Assembly: GCA_019359695.1 (NCBI GenBank)
Contig: JAHHGV010000001.1
Coordinates: 332,053 to 396,052, forward strand
Source: Brasilonema angustatum HA4187-MV1
GTDB taxonomy: Bacteria; Cyanobacteriota; Cyanobacteriia; Cyanobacteriales; Nostocaceae
Direction: 5' to 3'
DNA: 64,000 bases
How positions within the stretch are numbered: position 1 is the stretch's first letter; each line of letters opens with the position of its first letter. Of the stretch, positions 36,502-45,009 are shown in pieces. The translations under genes and the position numbers were made by a program. The notes below the pieces were generated by a model, which worked only from the letters and a program-made list of their open reading frames with translations, searched no databases and was not told the origin of the DNA.

Positions 36502-37091
36502 TGGTTATCATCGTACAACCAAAAGATAACCCACAAGAGATACTTGAAAGAATCAGAGAGTTCTTAGCCACCAGAGGCATGAGAATTAGCGAACAGAAGA
36601 CCAGAATCACGGCAGCGACAGATGGTTTCGACTTTCTAGGCTGGCACTTTAAAGTGCAAAGTAACAGAAAATTTAGAACTTACCCCTCAGAGGACAACTA
36701 CCAAAAATTCCGCCAGAAGGTAAAGAACATCGTCAGACGCTCAGACATTGGTTCTAGCGAAAAAGCCGAAAAGCTCGCACCGCTAGTTAGAGGGTGGCGA
36801 AATTATCACCGATTTTGTCAGATGAAAGTAACCGAAAACCGGATTTACTACATGCAAAAGAGAACATTTAATGTGTTCAACGGTGAGAAAAACAACACCA
36901 AAATATCTAGTAAAATACTACTGGATAAGGCATTCCCTAAAGTCTCATACAGTGAAAATAGTCACATCATTGTACAAGGTGAGAAGTCACCTTACGACAA
37001 TGTGGTACATCCCCAATACGGTTCGGATAAGATCCCCCCGCCTGCGGCGATCCTCTTAAAAAGCAGCGCGAGGAACAACACCTTGGATTGA
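36501..37091 (+). pseudogene. Group II intron reverse transcriptase/maturase fragment
   Basis: From DMVIIVQPKDN onward the frame matches the part of a group II intron-encoded protein that follows the YADD catalytic box. GMRISEQKTRITAATDGFD and FLGWHFKVQ are typical of RT domain 7, LVRGWRNYHRFCQ is in the maturase domain X, and KILLDKAFPKVSYSENSHI leads toward the endonuclease. The first half, including most of the polymerase active site, is absent. After VQGEKSPYD the frame runs into a repeat (37030-37061), so the HNH endonuclease domain is lost too. No intron ribozyme domain V was seen downstream. The fragment is dead. Confidence 0.82.
37030..37061. repeat. Half copy of the GATCCCCCC repeat
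   Basis: GATCCCCCCGCCTGCGGCGA followed by TCCTCTTAAAAA is the inverse of the right half of the element at 1398-1488. It supplies the foreign C-terminal codons of the reverse-transcriptase fragment. Confidence 0.75.
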
Positions 37092-37197
37092 CGTCCACAC
37101 TCTGCAAACTCATAGCGGTACAACCATCTACAGTCTTCATCCCATTTGGTCTACCGTTTTAGCCGTTGTAACGAAGGCTTGGGGAGCATACATTTTT

Positions 37198-37289
37198 AGG
37201 ACTTACGCACGCGCTACTAAAAACAGTGGGTTGCGATTGCTTCCCAGAGGTCGCAATGACTATGGTTACGTTGTTCGTGCGTAAGTCCT
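37198..37289. mobile_element. MITE with AGGACTTACGCA terminal inverted repeats (copy 2)
   Basis: A 92-bp element with perfect 12-bp ends identical to those at 22708-22821. Inside, GATTGCTTCCCAGAGGTCGC resembles the interior of copy 1. T-rich runs on both flanks (CATTTTT before, GATTTTTTT after) could be a target duplication. Confidence 0.8.
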
Positions 37290-37347
37290 GATTTTTTTAA
37301 AAGGTTAGTGATTTGACTTTTTACTCTACACTTCATAACTTCGCACG

Positions 37348-37527
37348 GCGATTTGTAAACACAAGTGGCACAATTCTCAATCAAATGTTACTATTCTTTA
37401 TATTAACAGCAACAGCCGATATAGCTTGGCTTCCAAGTTTGCTTATCTGTGCGGCGACTTGGGATATATAGTTTTTTTCTCCCCAACACAGCAGTTAATC
37501 AGCCAGTAACTGGCTGGTTTTTGTTTA
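37348..37527 (+). ncRNA. Candidate small RNA with terminator
   Basis: A -35/-10-like pair (TTGACT near 37316, ATAACT 16 bases on) is followed by about 180 bases that end in a perfect hairpin, CAGCCAGT/ACTGGCTG, and TTTTTG at 37499-37525. An inner hairpin (CCAAGT/ACTTGG) followed by seven T lies near 37430-37477. No protein is encoded here. This is a structure-based guess. Confidence 0.3.
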
Positions 37528-37920
37528 TTATGATATAAAACTGTGGAAAAACTGTATTTGATGCTACTATGCAATTATGGTATTGCCAGAAATGTCTAAT
37601 ATGAACTGGCTGCGTGTAAAATAGCGTGATAATCTAGGGAAGAGTGTTTAATTGTTTGGAAAAATAAAGTGTAGAAGAACTTTCGAGTTATAAGCAGTAC
37701 GCAAGAAAATTCAAAATTCCTAGAATAAAGGTGTTGTTAGAATTGTACGCTTTTGTATTAAGCAAGCTTTATCCTGGTAAAAAACTGTATTGTATAGGTT
37801 AACAGTTCGGAGAGAAAAATTGGTTTGTGGCAGAATTGGTCAACAGTATCTATAGAAAGCCAGAGCCAAGCTACTGTTTTTTGCCTGGTCGTTTTCACTC
37901 AACTTGTGGAGGTTTAGTTC

Positions 37921-38424
37921 ATGTCCATTCGCCTATACATAGGTAATTTGCCCAAAGAAGAAATAGATCGTCAAGAACTGCAAGCAGTTTTTGCAGCAGA
38001 AGGCGATGCTGTTACTACTAAACTGATTAAAGACCGAAAAACCGGCAAGTGTCGTGGTTTTGGTTTTCTTACAGTCAATAATGACGAACAAGCAGACCAA
38101 ATTATTGAAAAGTACAACGGTCAGTTGTTCAAAGACACTGCGATCAAACTCGAAAAAGCATTACCTCGTACCAAAGGAGAGGAAAATAACGAGGAGCAAC
38201 CAACTAAAGTTATTAGTCATCCTACAACTAGTAACTCTAGTCCAACTCCAGCAAAAGAAAACAACCGTAGAGAGAAAAGCTCGAAGAAGTCTCGTCGTGG
38301 TGGCGGTGTTCGGGAAAACACACCAACAGCCGCCACTAGCGACGACGCGATTCGTCCAGATCCCAGGTGGGCTAATGAGTTGGAAAAACTCAAGCAAATG
38401 CTTGCTGCACAAACGACGACTTAA
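37921..38424 (+). CDS. RRM-type RNA-binding protein with conserved C-terminal tail
   Basis: A 167-residue protein with one RNA-recognition motif. RNP2 is LYIGNL (5-10) and RNP1 is KCRGFGFL (43-50), with the aromatic residues that stack on RNA. After the domain comes a low-complexity linker with a basic Arg/Lys/Gly patch (KKSRRGGGVRE). The end, PDPRWANELEKLKQMLAA, looks conserved and separate. Tailed cyanobacterial RRM proteins of this type include Rbp3-like proteins linked to mRNA placement near thylakoids; that match is tentative. GTGGAGG precedes the start. A terminator follows at 38440. Confidence 0.85.
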   Translation: MSIRLYIGNLPKEEIDRQELQAVFAAEGDAVTTKLIKDRKTGKCRGFGFLTVNNDEQADQIIEKYNGQLFKDTAIKLEKALPRTKGEENNEEQPTKVISHPTTSNSSPTPAKENNRREKSSKKSRRGGGVRENTPTAATSDDAIRPDPRWANELEKLKQMLAAQTTT

Positions 38425-38439
38425 ACTTAAACCAGGAAA

Positions 38440-38485
38440 GATTAAAAATTAAAAGTCAAGCTTGTTTGATTTTTAATTTTTAATC
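38440..38485. terminator. Bidirectional terminator between convergent genes
   Basis: A perfect 15-bp stem (GATTAAAAATTAAAA and its inverse at 38471-38485), with A-rich and T-rich sides, lies between the RRM gene (plus) and the 130-residue gene (minus). Confidence 0.75.
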
Positions 38486-38495
38486 TAGATATCCC

Positions 38496-38888
38496 TTAAG
38501 TATTAATGGGAAGCTGTAACCATACTTGTAAGTGCGATCGCAATTCTTGGGAAAAATCTGATCGCTGGCTATACCTTTGTGTGCGAATAGGCTTACGTTC
38601 TTGATCTAGCGTCCATCCATAGTCGCTACTCAGACGCAGCTTGTCTTGCCAATCTGAAATGGAAACGACAAGTCCAGAAGCAGGGCTATTGTCTACACCT
38701 TGTACACGGAATACATAGTTGAAAGTATTTTGTTTACCAGGAGCGACAGTAGAGGGTTGTCCACATTCTACCAACAGTCGCGATCGCACTTGTTCGACAA
38801 GACCAGGTTTTACCAATTCTTCCAAAGTCCGAACCGCCAAAGTTAGGACAAAGTAAAATTCTTCCACAGGAACAAATTCTAATTGCAT
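38496..38888 (-). CDS. Uncharacterised 130-residue protein
   Basis: A soluble protein with no signal peptide or membrane segment. It opens with MQLEFVPVEEFYFVLTLAVRTLEELV, a likely strand-helix pair. The middle has NTFNYVFRVQGVDNSP, and the C-terminus has SQELRSHLQVWLQLP. The composition is balanced and looks like a genuine folded domain. I do not recognise the family. It is a single gene, convergent with the RRM protein gene and sharing its terminator. Confidence 0.65.
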   Translation of the reverse strand: MQLEFVPVEEFYFVLTLAVRTLEELVKPGLVEQVRSRLLVECGQPSTVAPGKQNTFNYVFRVQGVDNSPASGLVVSISDWQDKLRLSSDYGWTLDQERKPIRTQRYSQRSDFSQELRSHLQVWLQLPINT

Positions 38889-39882
38889 ACAGTATCTTTC
38901 AGAGTGTGCCGGAGATTGAAGTCTCGAATCATTTTGTCAGATTGCTTATGTCGTCAATTAACTTACCATTTGTTGAGATATCCCTAGCTAGAAATTAACA
39001 GATGGTTGATTTTAACTTTTTGTCTTGACTAACGGAGTAAAAAATAAGACATGAAGAGACGCATCGCTGAAAATTAAGTGTTATTAATAACTTTAAATTA
39101 TCATTAACAAGTTTTCGTAAGTCATATTTGTTCAATAAGACTCTTACCTTGGGAAGTTGTCCTTGGAAACTTATTAGTCCACCTGCTAGGTTTTGTTAAT
39201 TATAAAAAGCAACTATTTATAGTAAAGAAGTCTGTTTGTATACTTGATTTGAAAAGATTTTCGATGAAATAATACGGTACTTTAAATCGATAAAACTCTA
39301 TATAGGAATCCGGTTTGATTTGGTGAGACCAGTGCTGCAGAGGGAGACCCTCCCGCAGCGCTGGACTCACCGTAAGGCGTGGCGTTAGCCATAGGGTGAA
39401 CAACTCGTTAGGGCGCTTAACGCTTAAGGCTTAACGCTTAACAGAGAAAAAGCAATATAAGGTATACTGAGTTTTTTTCAAAAATCAAACAGGAGTCCTA
39501 TACATGTCATCCTGATGACAAAAAATATATTTTTTTTCTTAAGAGCAGCCCTACAGGCGGCGTGCCACCCGCTACGAATGAAAAAAACACTCTTTTCACG
39601 CCAGATACCTACGGAGGGAGACCCTCCTGCAGTACTGGCTCCCCTACACCCCTACACCCTTACACCCCTGTGTTTCTTGAAAGAATTAAGATACAAATAT
39701 AGCCAAGCGATATATATTCTAAGTGTTAGTACTGAAATAGGAAGATTACCTCTAGTAGCAGATGTATAAAAGTGTTGTAATCTTAAAATATAATAAAGAT
39801 TAATTAAATTTTGCGAAAGGTAAAAGTCTAGTTGCATACGCAATTTGCTTAGTACCTCTTAACCAGAAGACACCAACAAACT
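38889..39882. other. Intergenic kilobase with dispersed repeats
   Basis: AT-rich at both ends. 39325-39442 holds GGAGACCCTCCCGCAG and CGTAAGGCGTGGCGTTAGCC repeats and a GCTTAACGCTTAAGGC run. 39541-39672 holds a second GGGAGACCCTCC block and the CCCTACACCCTTACACC repeat shared with 35244-35280. No gene recognised. Confidence 0.6.
39645..39672. repeat. CCCTACACCC-type repeat
   Basis: Short CCCTACACCC/CCTTACACC units end in CCCCTGTGTTT, the same arrangement as at 35244-35285. Confidence 0.65.
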
Positions 39883-41190
39883 ATGAACTCTAGAACTGAA
39901 CAACGCGTCGCCCTAATTTCCGTACACGGTGATCCGGCTGTTGAGATTGGGAAAGAAGAGGCTGGAGGACAAAACGTTTACGTGCGCCAAGTAGGAGAAG
40001 CACTAGCCAAGCTTGGATGGCAAGTAGATATGTTTACTCGCAAAGTGAGTGCACAACAAGAAACAATAGTTCAACATAGCCCAAACTGTCGAACGATTCG
40101 CTTGGAAGCTGGCCCTGTTGAATTTGTACCGCGAGACGATTTGTTCGCAAACTTGCCAGAATTTGTAGATAAATTTCTCCAATTCCAGCAAGAAAATGGC
40201 TTCGTATACCCTTTGGTTCATACAAACTACTGGCTTTCTAGTTGGGTAGGAATGCAGTTGAAAGAAAAACAAGGGAGCAAGCAGGTTCACACATACCACT
40301 CCTTAGGAGCTGTTAAGTACAACACGATTGATGTGATTCCTTTGGTTGCTGCAACCAGGCTAGCAGTAGAAAAACAGGTGTTAGAGACAGCCGAACGAAT
40401 CGTTGCAACAAGTCCGCAGGAAAAAGAACATATGCGATCGTTTGTTTCCACAGAAGGAAGCATCGACATTATTCCCTGCGGTACAGATATCGCACAGTTT
40501 GGTTGTATAGATCGACAAGCAGCAAGAGCTAAGTTGGGAATCGACCCAGAAGCGAAACTTGTCATGTATGTAGGACGTTTTGACCCACGCAAAGGCATAG
40601 AAACACTAGTGCGTGCTGTAGGACAGTCTCAGTTGCGAGGACCTTCTTCAAAGCTGCAGTTAATGATTGCTGGTGGTAGCCGCCCAGGTCAAAGCGATGG
40701 AATCGAACGCGATCGCATCGAAAGTATTGTCGCCGAATTAGGGATGAGCGACTTTACGACTTTCCCCGGTCGTGTCGAGCAAGAACTGCTGCCATATTAC
40801 TACGCGGCTGCTGATATTTGTGTTGTTCCCAGTCACTACGAACCATTTGGACTAGTGGCCATTGAAGCTATGGCAAGTAGAACACCAGTGGTAGCTAGTG
40901 ATGTCGGTGGACTTCAGTTTACAGTTGTCTCTGAAGAAACTGGTTTACTTGCACCACCACAAGATGTCGCTGCTTTCTCTACTGCAATTGACCGAATTCT
41001 GAGCAGTTCCCAATGGCGAGACCAGTTGGGTGAAGCCGCAAGAAAGCGCGTTGAAACAAAGTTCAGTTGGGAAGGAGTTGCATCTGATCTTGCTCAACTT
41101 TACACTCAATTGTTAGACGATAAACCTGAAATAACACAACCGGAAATTTCCCCCGAAGAAACACCAAAAGAAGCAATCTTAGCGAGTTAA
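39883..41190 (+). CDS. GT4 glycosyltransferase, sucrose-phosphate-synthase-like
   Basis: A 435-residue GT-B fold enzyme. The N-terminal domain has the SVHGDPAVEIGKEEAGGQN motif with GGQNVYVRQVGEALA, typical of the sucrose-phosphate synthase/sucrose synthase group. LVHTNYWLSSWVG and VHTYHSLGAVK follow. The C-terminal nucleotide-sugar domain has YVGRFDPRKGIETL and the retaining-GT4 signature PSHYEPFGLVAIEAMA, with the donor-binding Glu residues. Cyanobacterial SPS enzymes of this minimal size make sucrose 6-phosphate from UDP- or ADP-glucose and fructose 6-phosphate. That identity is likely but not certain; other GT4 activities are possible. The last 20 residues are a Glu/Pro-rich tail. Confidence 0.8.
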   Translation: MNSRTEQRVALISVHGDPAVEIGKEEAGGQNVYVRQVGEALAKLGWQVDMFTRKVSAQQETIVQHSPNCRTIRLEAGPVEFVPRDDLFANLPEFVDKFLQFQQENGFVYPLVHTNYWLSSWVGMQLKEKQGSKQVHTYHSLGAVKYNTIDVIPLVAATRLAVEKQVLETAERIVATSPQEKEHMRSFVSTEGSIDIIPCGTDIAQFGCIDRQAARAKLGIDPEAKLVMYVGRFDPRKGIETLVRAVGQSQLRGPSSKLQLMIAGGSRPGQSDGIERDRIESIVAELGMSDFTTFPGRVEQELLPYYYAAADICVVPSHYEPFGLVAIEAMASRTPVVASDVGGLQFTVVSEETGLLAPPQDVAAFSTAIDRILSSSQWRDQLGEAARKRVETKFSWEGVASDLAQLYTQLLDDKPEITQPEISPEETPKEAILAS

Positions 41191-41695
41191 TATCAAATGT
41201 AAGAAGTTAACATTAAAAAACTAAACTTTTTATTGTTAACTTCTTACACTTCGACGAATATCGATTATCTCTCGTTGAGACACAACTTGCGATCGTACAT
41301 TTTATATTTTTAACATACGTGTTTAGGATCAGACTTCTTTATGAAGTCTTTTTATTTTTTCTCTATTTTTATGAATTATGTATTTTTAGTTGTTCAAGAA
41401 TATTGGTCTATAGCACAATACGGTTAGTTATAAGTAGTTCAAATCCAATCTGCTCAAGAATTCCAAGAGATACAGAATTGAATCTGTAAAAATGACAACG
41501 TTTTGTAACAAAAACCTACAAAAAGGTTACATAGTCTACAAACGTGGTATTAATACTCAAGATCTACTATTTTACTCTTTCGAGATATTTTACTGTTTCT
41601 AGATCACTTTTCATTGGCATAACTGCAAACCAGATGATAAGGGCACACCATTGCTGTGCTCCCCAAAGCTAACCCCATCATCAAAAAATTCTAAA
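41191..41695. other. Intergenic region between glycosyltransferase and exoprotein genes
   Basis: Contains a 15-bp perfect inverted repeat (41198-41212 and 41234-41248, TGTAAGAAGTTAACA), probably the terminator of the glycosyltransferase gene, then about 440 bp of AT-rich leader with no open frame. Confidence 0.6.
41198..41248 (+). terminator. Hairpin after glycosyltransferase gene
   Basis: A 15-bp perfect stem with a 21-base A/T loop starts eight bases after the stop codon. No T-run follows, but T-runs occur within the loop. Confidence 0.6.
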
Positions 41696-44600
41696 ATGCT
41701 GAGAATAAAACTGGTGCATCATATTCTCTTTTTCCTCACCTTACCCCTAGCAACCATAGCAACTCTTGCGACTATCACCACCGCAGTTGCGCAAGTTTCT
41801 GCAGATGGAACTGTATCCACCACAGTTACCACTCCTGATGGTAAAAACTTCAACATCAATGATGGTACAACAAGAGGAGGAAACCTTTTTCACAGCTTCA
41901 AAGAATTTTCTGTACCCACAGGTGGTTCGGCTAACTTTAACAATGCAGCCAATATACAAAACATTATCAACCGAGTCACGGGTGGTTCTATTTCTAATAT
42001 TGATGGTTTGATTAAAGCAAATGGCGCAGCGAACGTATTCTTACTCAATCCAGCCGGGATTATTTTTGGACCAAATGCCAGTTTGAATATTGGTGGTTCC
42101 TTTTTAGGAACTACAGCGCACAGTTTCTTATTTGACAATGGATTTGAGTTTAGCGCCACTAACCCGCAAGCACCGCCACTGTTAACAATAAATGTTCCGA
42201 TTGGGTTGAGGTTTCGGGATAATCCTCAACCGATTCAGGTAACTGGATTAGGGCACGGACTTAACTTTGGTGATTTTACTGTTACAAATCGTCAAAATAT
42301 TGACCCGAACGTTACAGGATTGCAAGTCGAACCCGGAAAAACCTTAGCACTTGTAGGAGGGAATGTCTCCCTTGAGCGTGGTGTACTCAGGTCACAAGGA
42401 GGACGTATTGAAATCGGCAGTTTTGACAGCAACCAGGTTGTTAATCTCGTCCCAGCACAATCTGAAGGTTTTTCACTAGCGTATCAAGGCACACCCAGTT
42501 TTCGAGACATCGAGTTTTCTAAGAAATCGTTCGCGAATGTCACAGGAGATGGCAGTGGTTCTATTGCGATCAAAGGTAGGACTATTAATTTCAACTCTGA
42601 ATCAGTTTTATTAGCTAATACGCTTGGCCAGAAAAATGGGGGAGAAATTAGCATTGTCGGTGACTCTATAAATTTCAATCGGTCTGGCGTCTTCTCTAAC
42701 ACCTTCAGTTCCGGGGACAGTGGACGAATAAAACTGGATGCCACCAACAACATCGAGTTTAAGGATAGCAGTACTCTAACCATTCAGACATGGGACAAGG
42801 GTAAAGCCGGAGACATCAACATTAGTGCAAATTCTTTTGGGCTTGAAGGAGTTATTAAAAGCGAAGCTCAAAAAGATAGCACGGGTCGGAGTGGACAAAT
42901 CAATATTACCACAGGTTCTTTGGAATTCCGTAACGATGGTGTTATATCTACAGCCACTTCTAGTAAAGGTAACGCTGGAGACATCAACATTACTGTTAAA
43001 GGTCCATTGACTGTAGCCCGTCCAATAAGTGCGGAATCCACTGGTGCGGGTAATGCTGGCAAAATCAAGATAAATGCAAATTCTTTGCAGATTGACGGCA
43101 CGTATATCTCTAGCAAGGCGACAAACACAGGTCAAGCTGGAGAAATCAACTTTAATGTCGCAGACTCTCTTGTCATCAAGGGTTCAAGGATAATTACCAA
43201 CACCTTTGACACGACGGGTAATGCTGGCGCAATCAACATCAATGCAAATTCTTTTCGGTTTGAAGGAGAAATTAAAAGCGAGCCGCAGGCAAGTAGCACA
43301 GGTCGGGGTGGAAATATCAACATTACCATAGGTTCTTTGGGATTACTCAAAGGTCTTATATCTACAGCCACTTCTAGTAAAGGTGACGCTGGAGACATCA
43401 ACATTACTGTTAAAGGTCCATTGACTATAGCCGGTTCTATAAGTACCGAATCCACTGGTGCGGGTAATGCTGGCAAAATCAAGATAAATGCAAATTCTTT
43501 GCAAATTAACGGCACGAGTGTCTCTAGTACTGCGACAAAGACAGGTCAAGCTGGAGAAATCAACTTTAATGTCGCAGACTCTCTTACGATCAACGGAGCC
43601 GGTATAAAAACCAATACTTTTGGTACGGGTGACGCTGGAACAATTAATATCAAAGCAAATTCTTTTCAGCTTAAAGGAGAGATTCTTAGCCAGGCGGAGC
43701 AAGGTAGCACAGGTAAGGGTGGAGTCATCAACATTAACGCAAACTCTCTGGAACTACTACAAATTCCACCAGCTACAGCAGTTATATCTACAACTACTTT
43801 TGGTAAAGGTGATGCTGGAGACATCAACATTACTGTTAAAGGTCCATTAACTTTGGCCAGTAGTACAAGTGAAATAACTACTAGATCTTCTGGCAATGCT
43901 AATGCTGGTAATTTGAACATTTCGGCTGACACCATTAAGCTTGATCATCAAAGTAAGTTCTCAGCAACCAGTTCCTCTGGTAATGGAGGCGACCTTAAAC
44001 TCAACGTTGCTAACTTACTCCTACTACGTAATGGTAGCAGGATTTCTGCTAGTGCAGGTAGTAATAATACTGGTGGTGATGGCGGCAACATTACGATTAA
44101 TTCCCCATTAATCGTTGCTTTTCCCTTAGAAAATAGTGACATCACTGCCAATGCTGTCAACGGTAGCGGTGGGAAAGTCACAATTAAAACTCAAGGTCTT
44201 TTTGGAATTGCCCCACTCAGTCGGCAAGAACTTGAGCAACGTTTGAACACCACAGATCCGACTCAACTAGACCCAAAAAACTTACCTACGAGTGACATCA
44301 CTGCTATTTCCCAAAACAATCCAAACTTGAGTGGTACTGTTAATATTGTCACCCCAGATATTGACCCCACTCAAGGATTATTTGAATTGACAGAAACTGT
44401 GATCGACCCTGCACAGCAGATAGCCCTAAATCCCTGTATAAAAGGTTTTGGTAGTACTTTCACTATCACAGGACGTGGCGGATTGCCATCTGACCCCAAT
44501 AAAATTCTCAGTAGTGATAATGTGCGCGTTGATTTAGTTGAACCTGTTCCTATTACGGTAAGTTCAACAAGTACAACAGAAAAGAAAGCATCTCAACAGC

Positions 44601-44743
44601 CAACTGTCAAAAAGATAGTACCAGCCCAAGGTTGGATATATAACGAAAAAGGTCAGGTGGTGCTGGTAGCTTATGATCCTACCAAAACTGGCCCACAACG
44701 CTCCTCACCAGCACCAACTAGTAGTTGTGCTGCAACCAGATAA
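41696..44743 (+). CDS. Filamentous-haemagglutinin-type two-partner-secretion exoprotein
   Basis: A 1015-residue secreted protein. A signal peptide (about 1-33) is followed by the TPS/haemagglutination-activity domain: GNLFHSFKEFSVPTGGSANF, VTGGSISNIDG, and ANVFLLNPAGIIFGPNASL, the NPxGI hallmark, near residues 110-135. Then comes a long right-handed beta-helix built of GNAGDINITV and NAGKIKINANSLQ repeats. The C-terminus (CIKGFGSTFTITGRGGLP...) is typical of cyanobacterial members. Such proteins cross the outer membrane through a TpsB partner, which is not in this window. Two blocks of about 150 bp (42942-43090 and 43356-43510) are near-identical, in frame and 138 codons apart. ATG at 41696 is preferred over an upstream TTG at 41651. 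Confidence 0.88.
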   Translation: MLRIKLVHHILFFLTLPLATIATLATITTAVAQVSADGTVSTTVTTPDGKNFNINDGTTRGGNLFHSFKEFSVPTGGSANFNNAANIQNIINRVTGGSISNIDGLIKANGAANVFLLNPAGIIFGPNASLNIGGSFLGTTAHSFLFDNGFEFSATNPQAPPLLTINVPIGLRFRDNPQPIQVTGLGHGLNFGDFTVTNRQNIDPNVTGLQVEPGKTLALVGGNVSLERGVLRSQGGRIEIGSFDSNQVVNLVPAQSEGFSLAYQGTPSFRDIEFSKKSFANVTGDGSGSIAIKGRTINFNSESVLLANTLGQKNGGEISIVGDSINFNRSGVFSNTFSSGDSGRIKLDATNNIEFKDSSTLTIQTWDKGKAGDINISANSFGLEGVIKSEAQKDSTGRSGQINITTGSLEFRNDGVISTATSSKGNAGDINITVKGPLTVARPISAESTGAGNAGKIKINANSLQIDGTYISSKATNTGQAGEINFNVADSLVIKGSRIITNTFDTTGNAGAININANSFRFEGEIKSEPQASSTGRGGNINITIGSLGLLKGLISTATSSKGDAGDINITVKGPLTIAGSISTESTGAGNAGKIKINANSLQINGTSVSSTATKTGQAGEINFNVADSLTINGAGIKTNTFGTGDAGTINIKANSFQLKGEILSQAEQGSTGKGGVININANSLELLQIPPATAVISTTTFGKGDAGDINITVKGPLTLASSTSEITTRSSGNANAGNLNISADTIKLDHQSKFSATSSSGNGGDLKLNVANLLLLRNGSRISASAGSNNTGGDGGNITINSPLIVAFPLENSDITANAVNGSGGKVTIKTQGLFGIAPLSRQELEQRLNTTDPTQLDPKNLPTSDITAISQNNPNLSGTVNIVTPDIDPTQGLFELTETVIDPAQQIALNPCIKGFGSTFTITGRGGLPSDPNKILSSDNVRVDLVEPVPITVSSTSTTEKKASQQPTVKKIVPAQGWIYNEKGQVVLVAYDPTKTGPQRSSPAPTSSCAATR

Positions 44744-44788
44744 TGATGTCGCCCACAATTCTCGCATAACCCCACCCCGGTTTTGTCT

Positions 44789-44825
44789 AACCCTACCCCT
44801 TACCCCTCGGGTAAGGGGTGGGGTT
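44789..44825. repeat. CCCCTTACCC palindrome
   Basis: AACCCTACCCCTTACCC at 44789-44805 pairs with GGGTAAGGGGTGGGGTT at 44809-44825 with one mismatch and a three-base loop. It lies after the exoprotein gene and may stop its transcription. Confidence 0.75.
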
Positions 44826-44899
44826 AAATCAGCGTGGAATAAACGTTTGAACGTTAAGACAGACCCGTCCACGGCACTGTCCTCCCCAACCTACCCCCT

Positions 44900-44930
44900 G
44901 TTGCCTGTTGCCTGTTGCCTGTTGCCTGTT
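44900..44930. repeat. Tandem heptamer repeat (GTTGCCT), four units
   Basis: Four perfect GTTGCCT units plus GTT. This is the same heptamer family as at 14324-14386. It lies upstream of the RqcH-like gene. Confidence 0.85.
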
Positions 44931-45009
44931 AAGAAGTATCTTGTTGTTCACGAATGATTTAAGATTGCTATACTGACAATCGATACCTAAATAACAGCGA
45001 CTAACCGTT

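Larger units (their letters stand above)
37092..37920. other. Intergenic region with MITE, possible ncRNA and rbp leader
   Basis: Holds the MITE at 37198-37289, a possible small RNA ending in two hairpins (37348-37527), and about 390 bp of AT-rich leader before the RRM protein gene. Long 5' leaders are known for some cyanobacterial cold-inducible RNA-binding protein genes. No protein gene seen. Confidence 0.5.

Noticed and set aside
42900..43900. Regular repeats as a CRISPR array
   Set aside because: The repeats are in frame, of protein-coding nature and unevenly spaced within a beta-helix gene; no CRISPR spacing and no cas genes.
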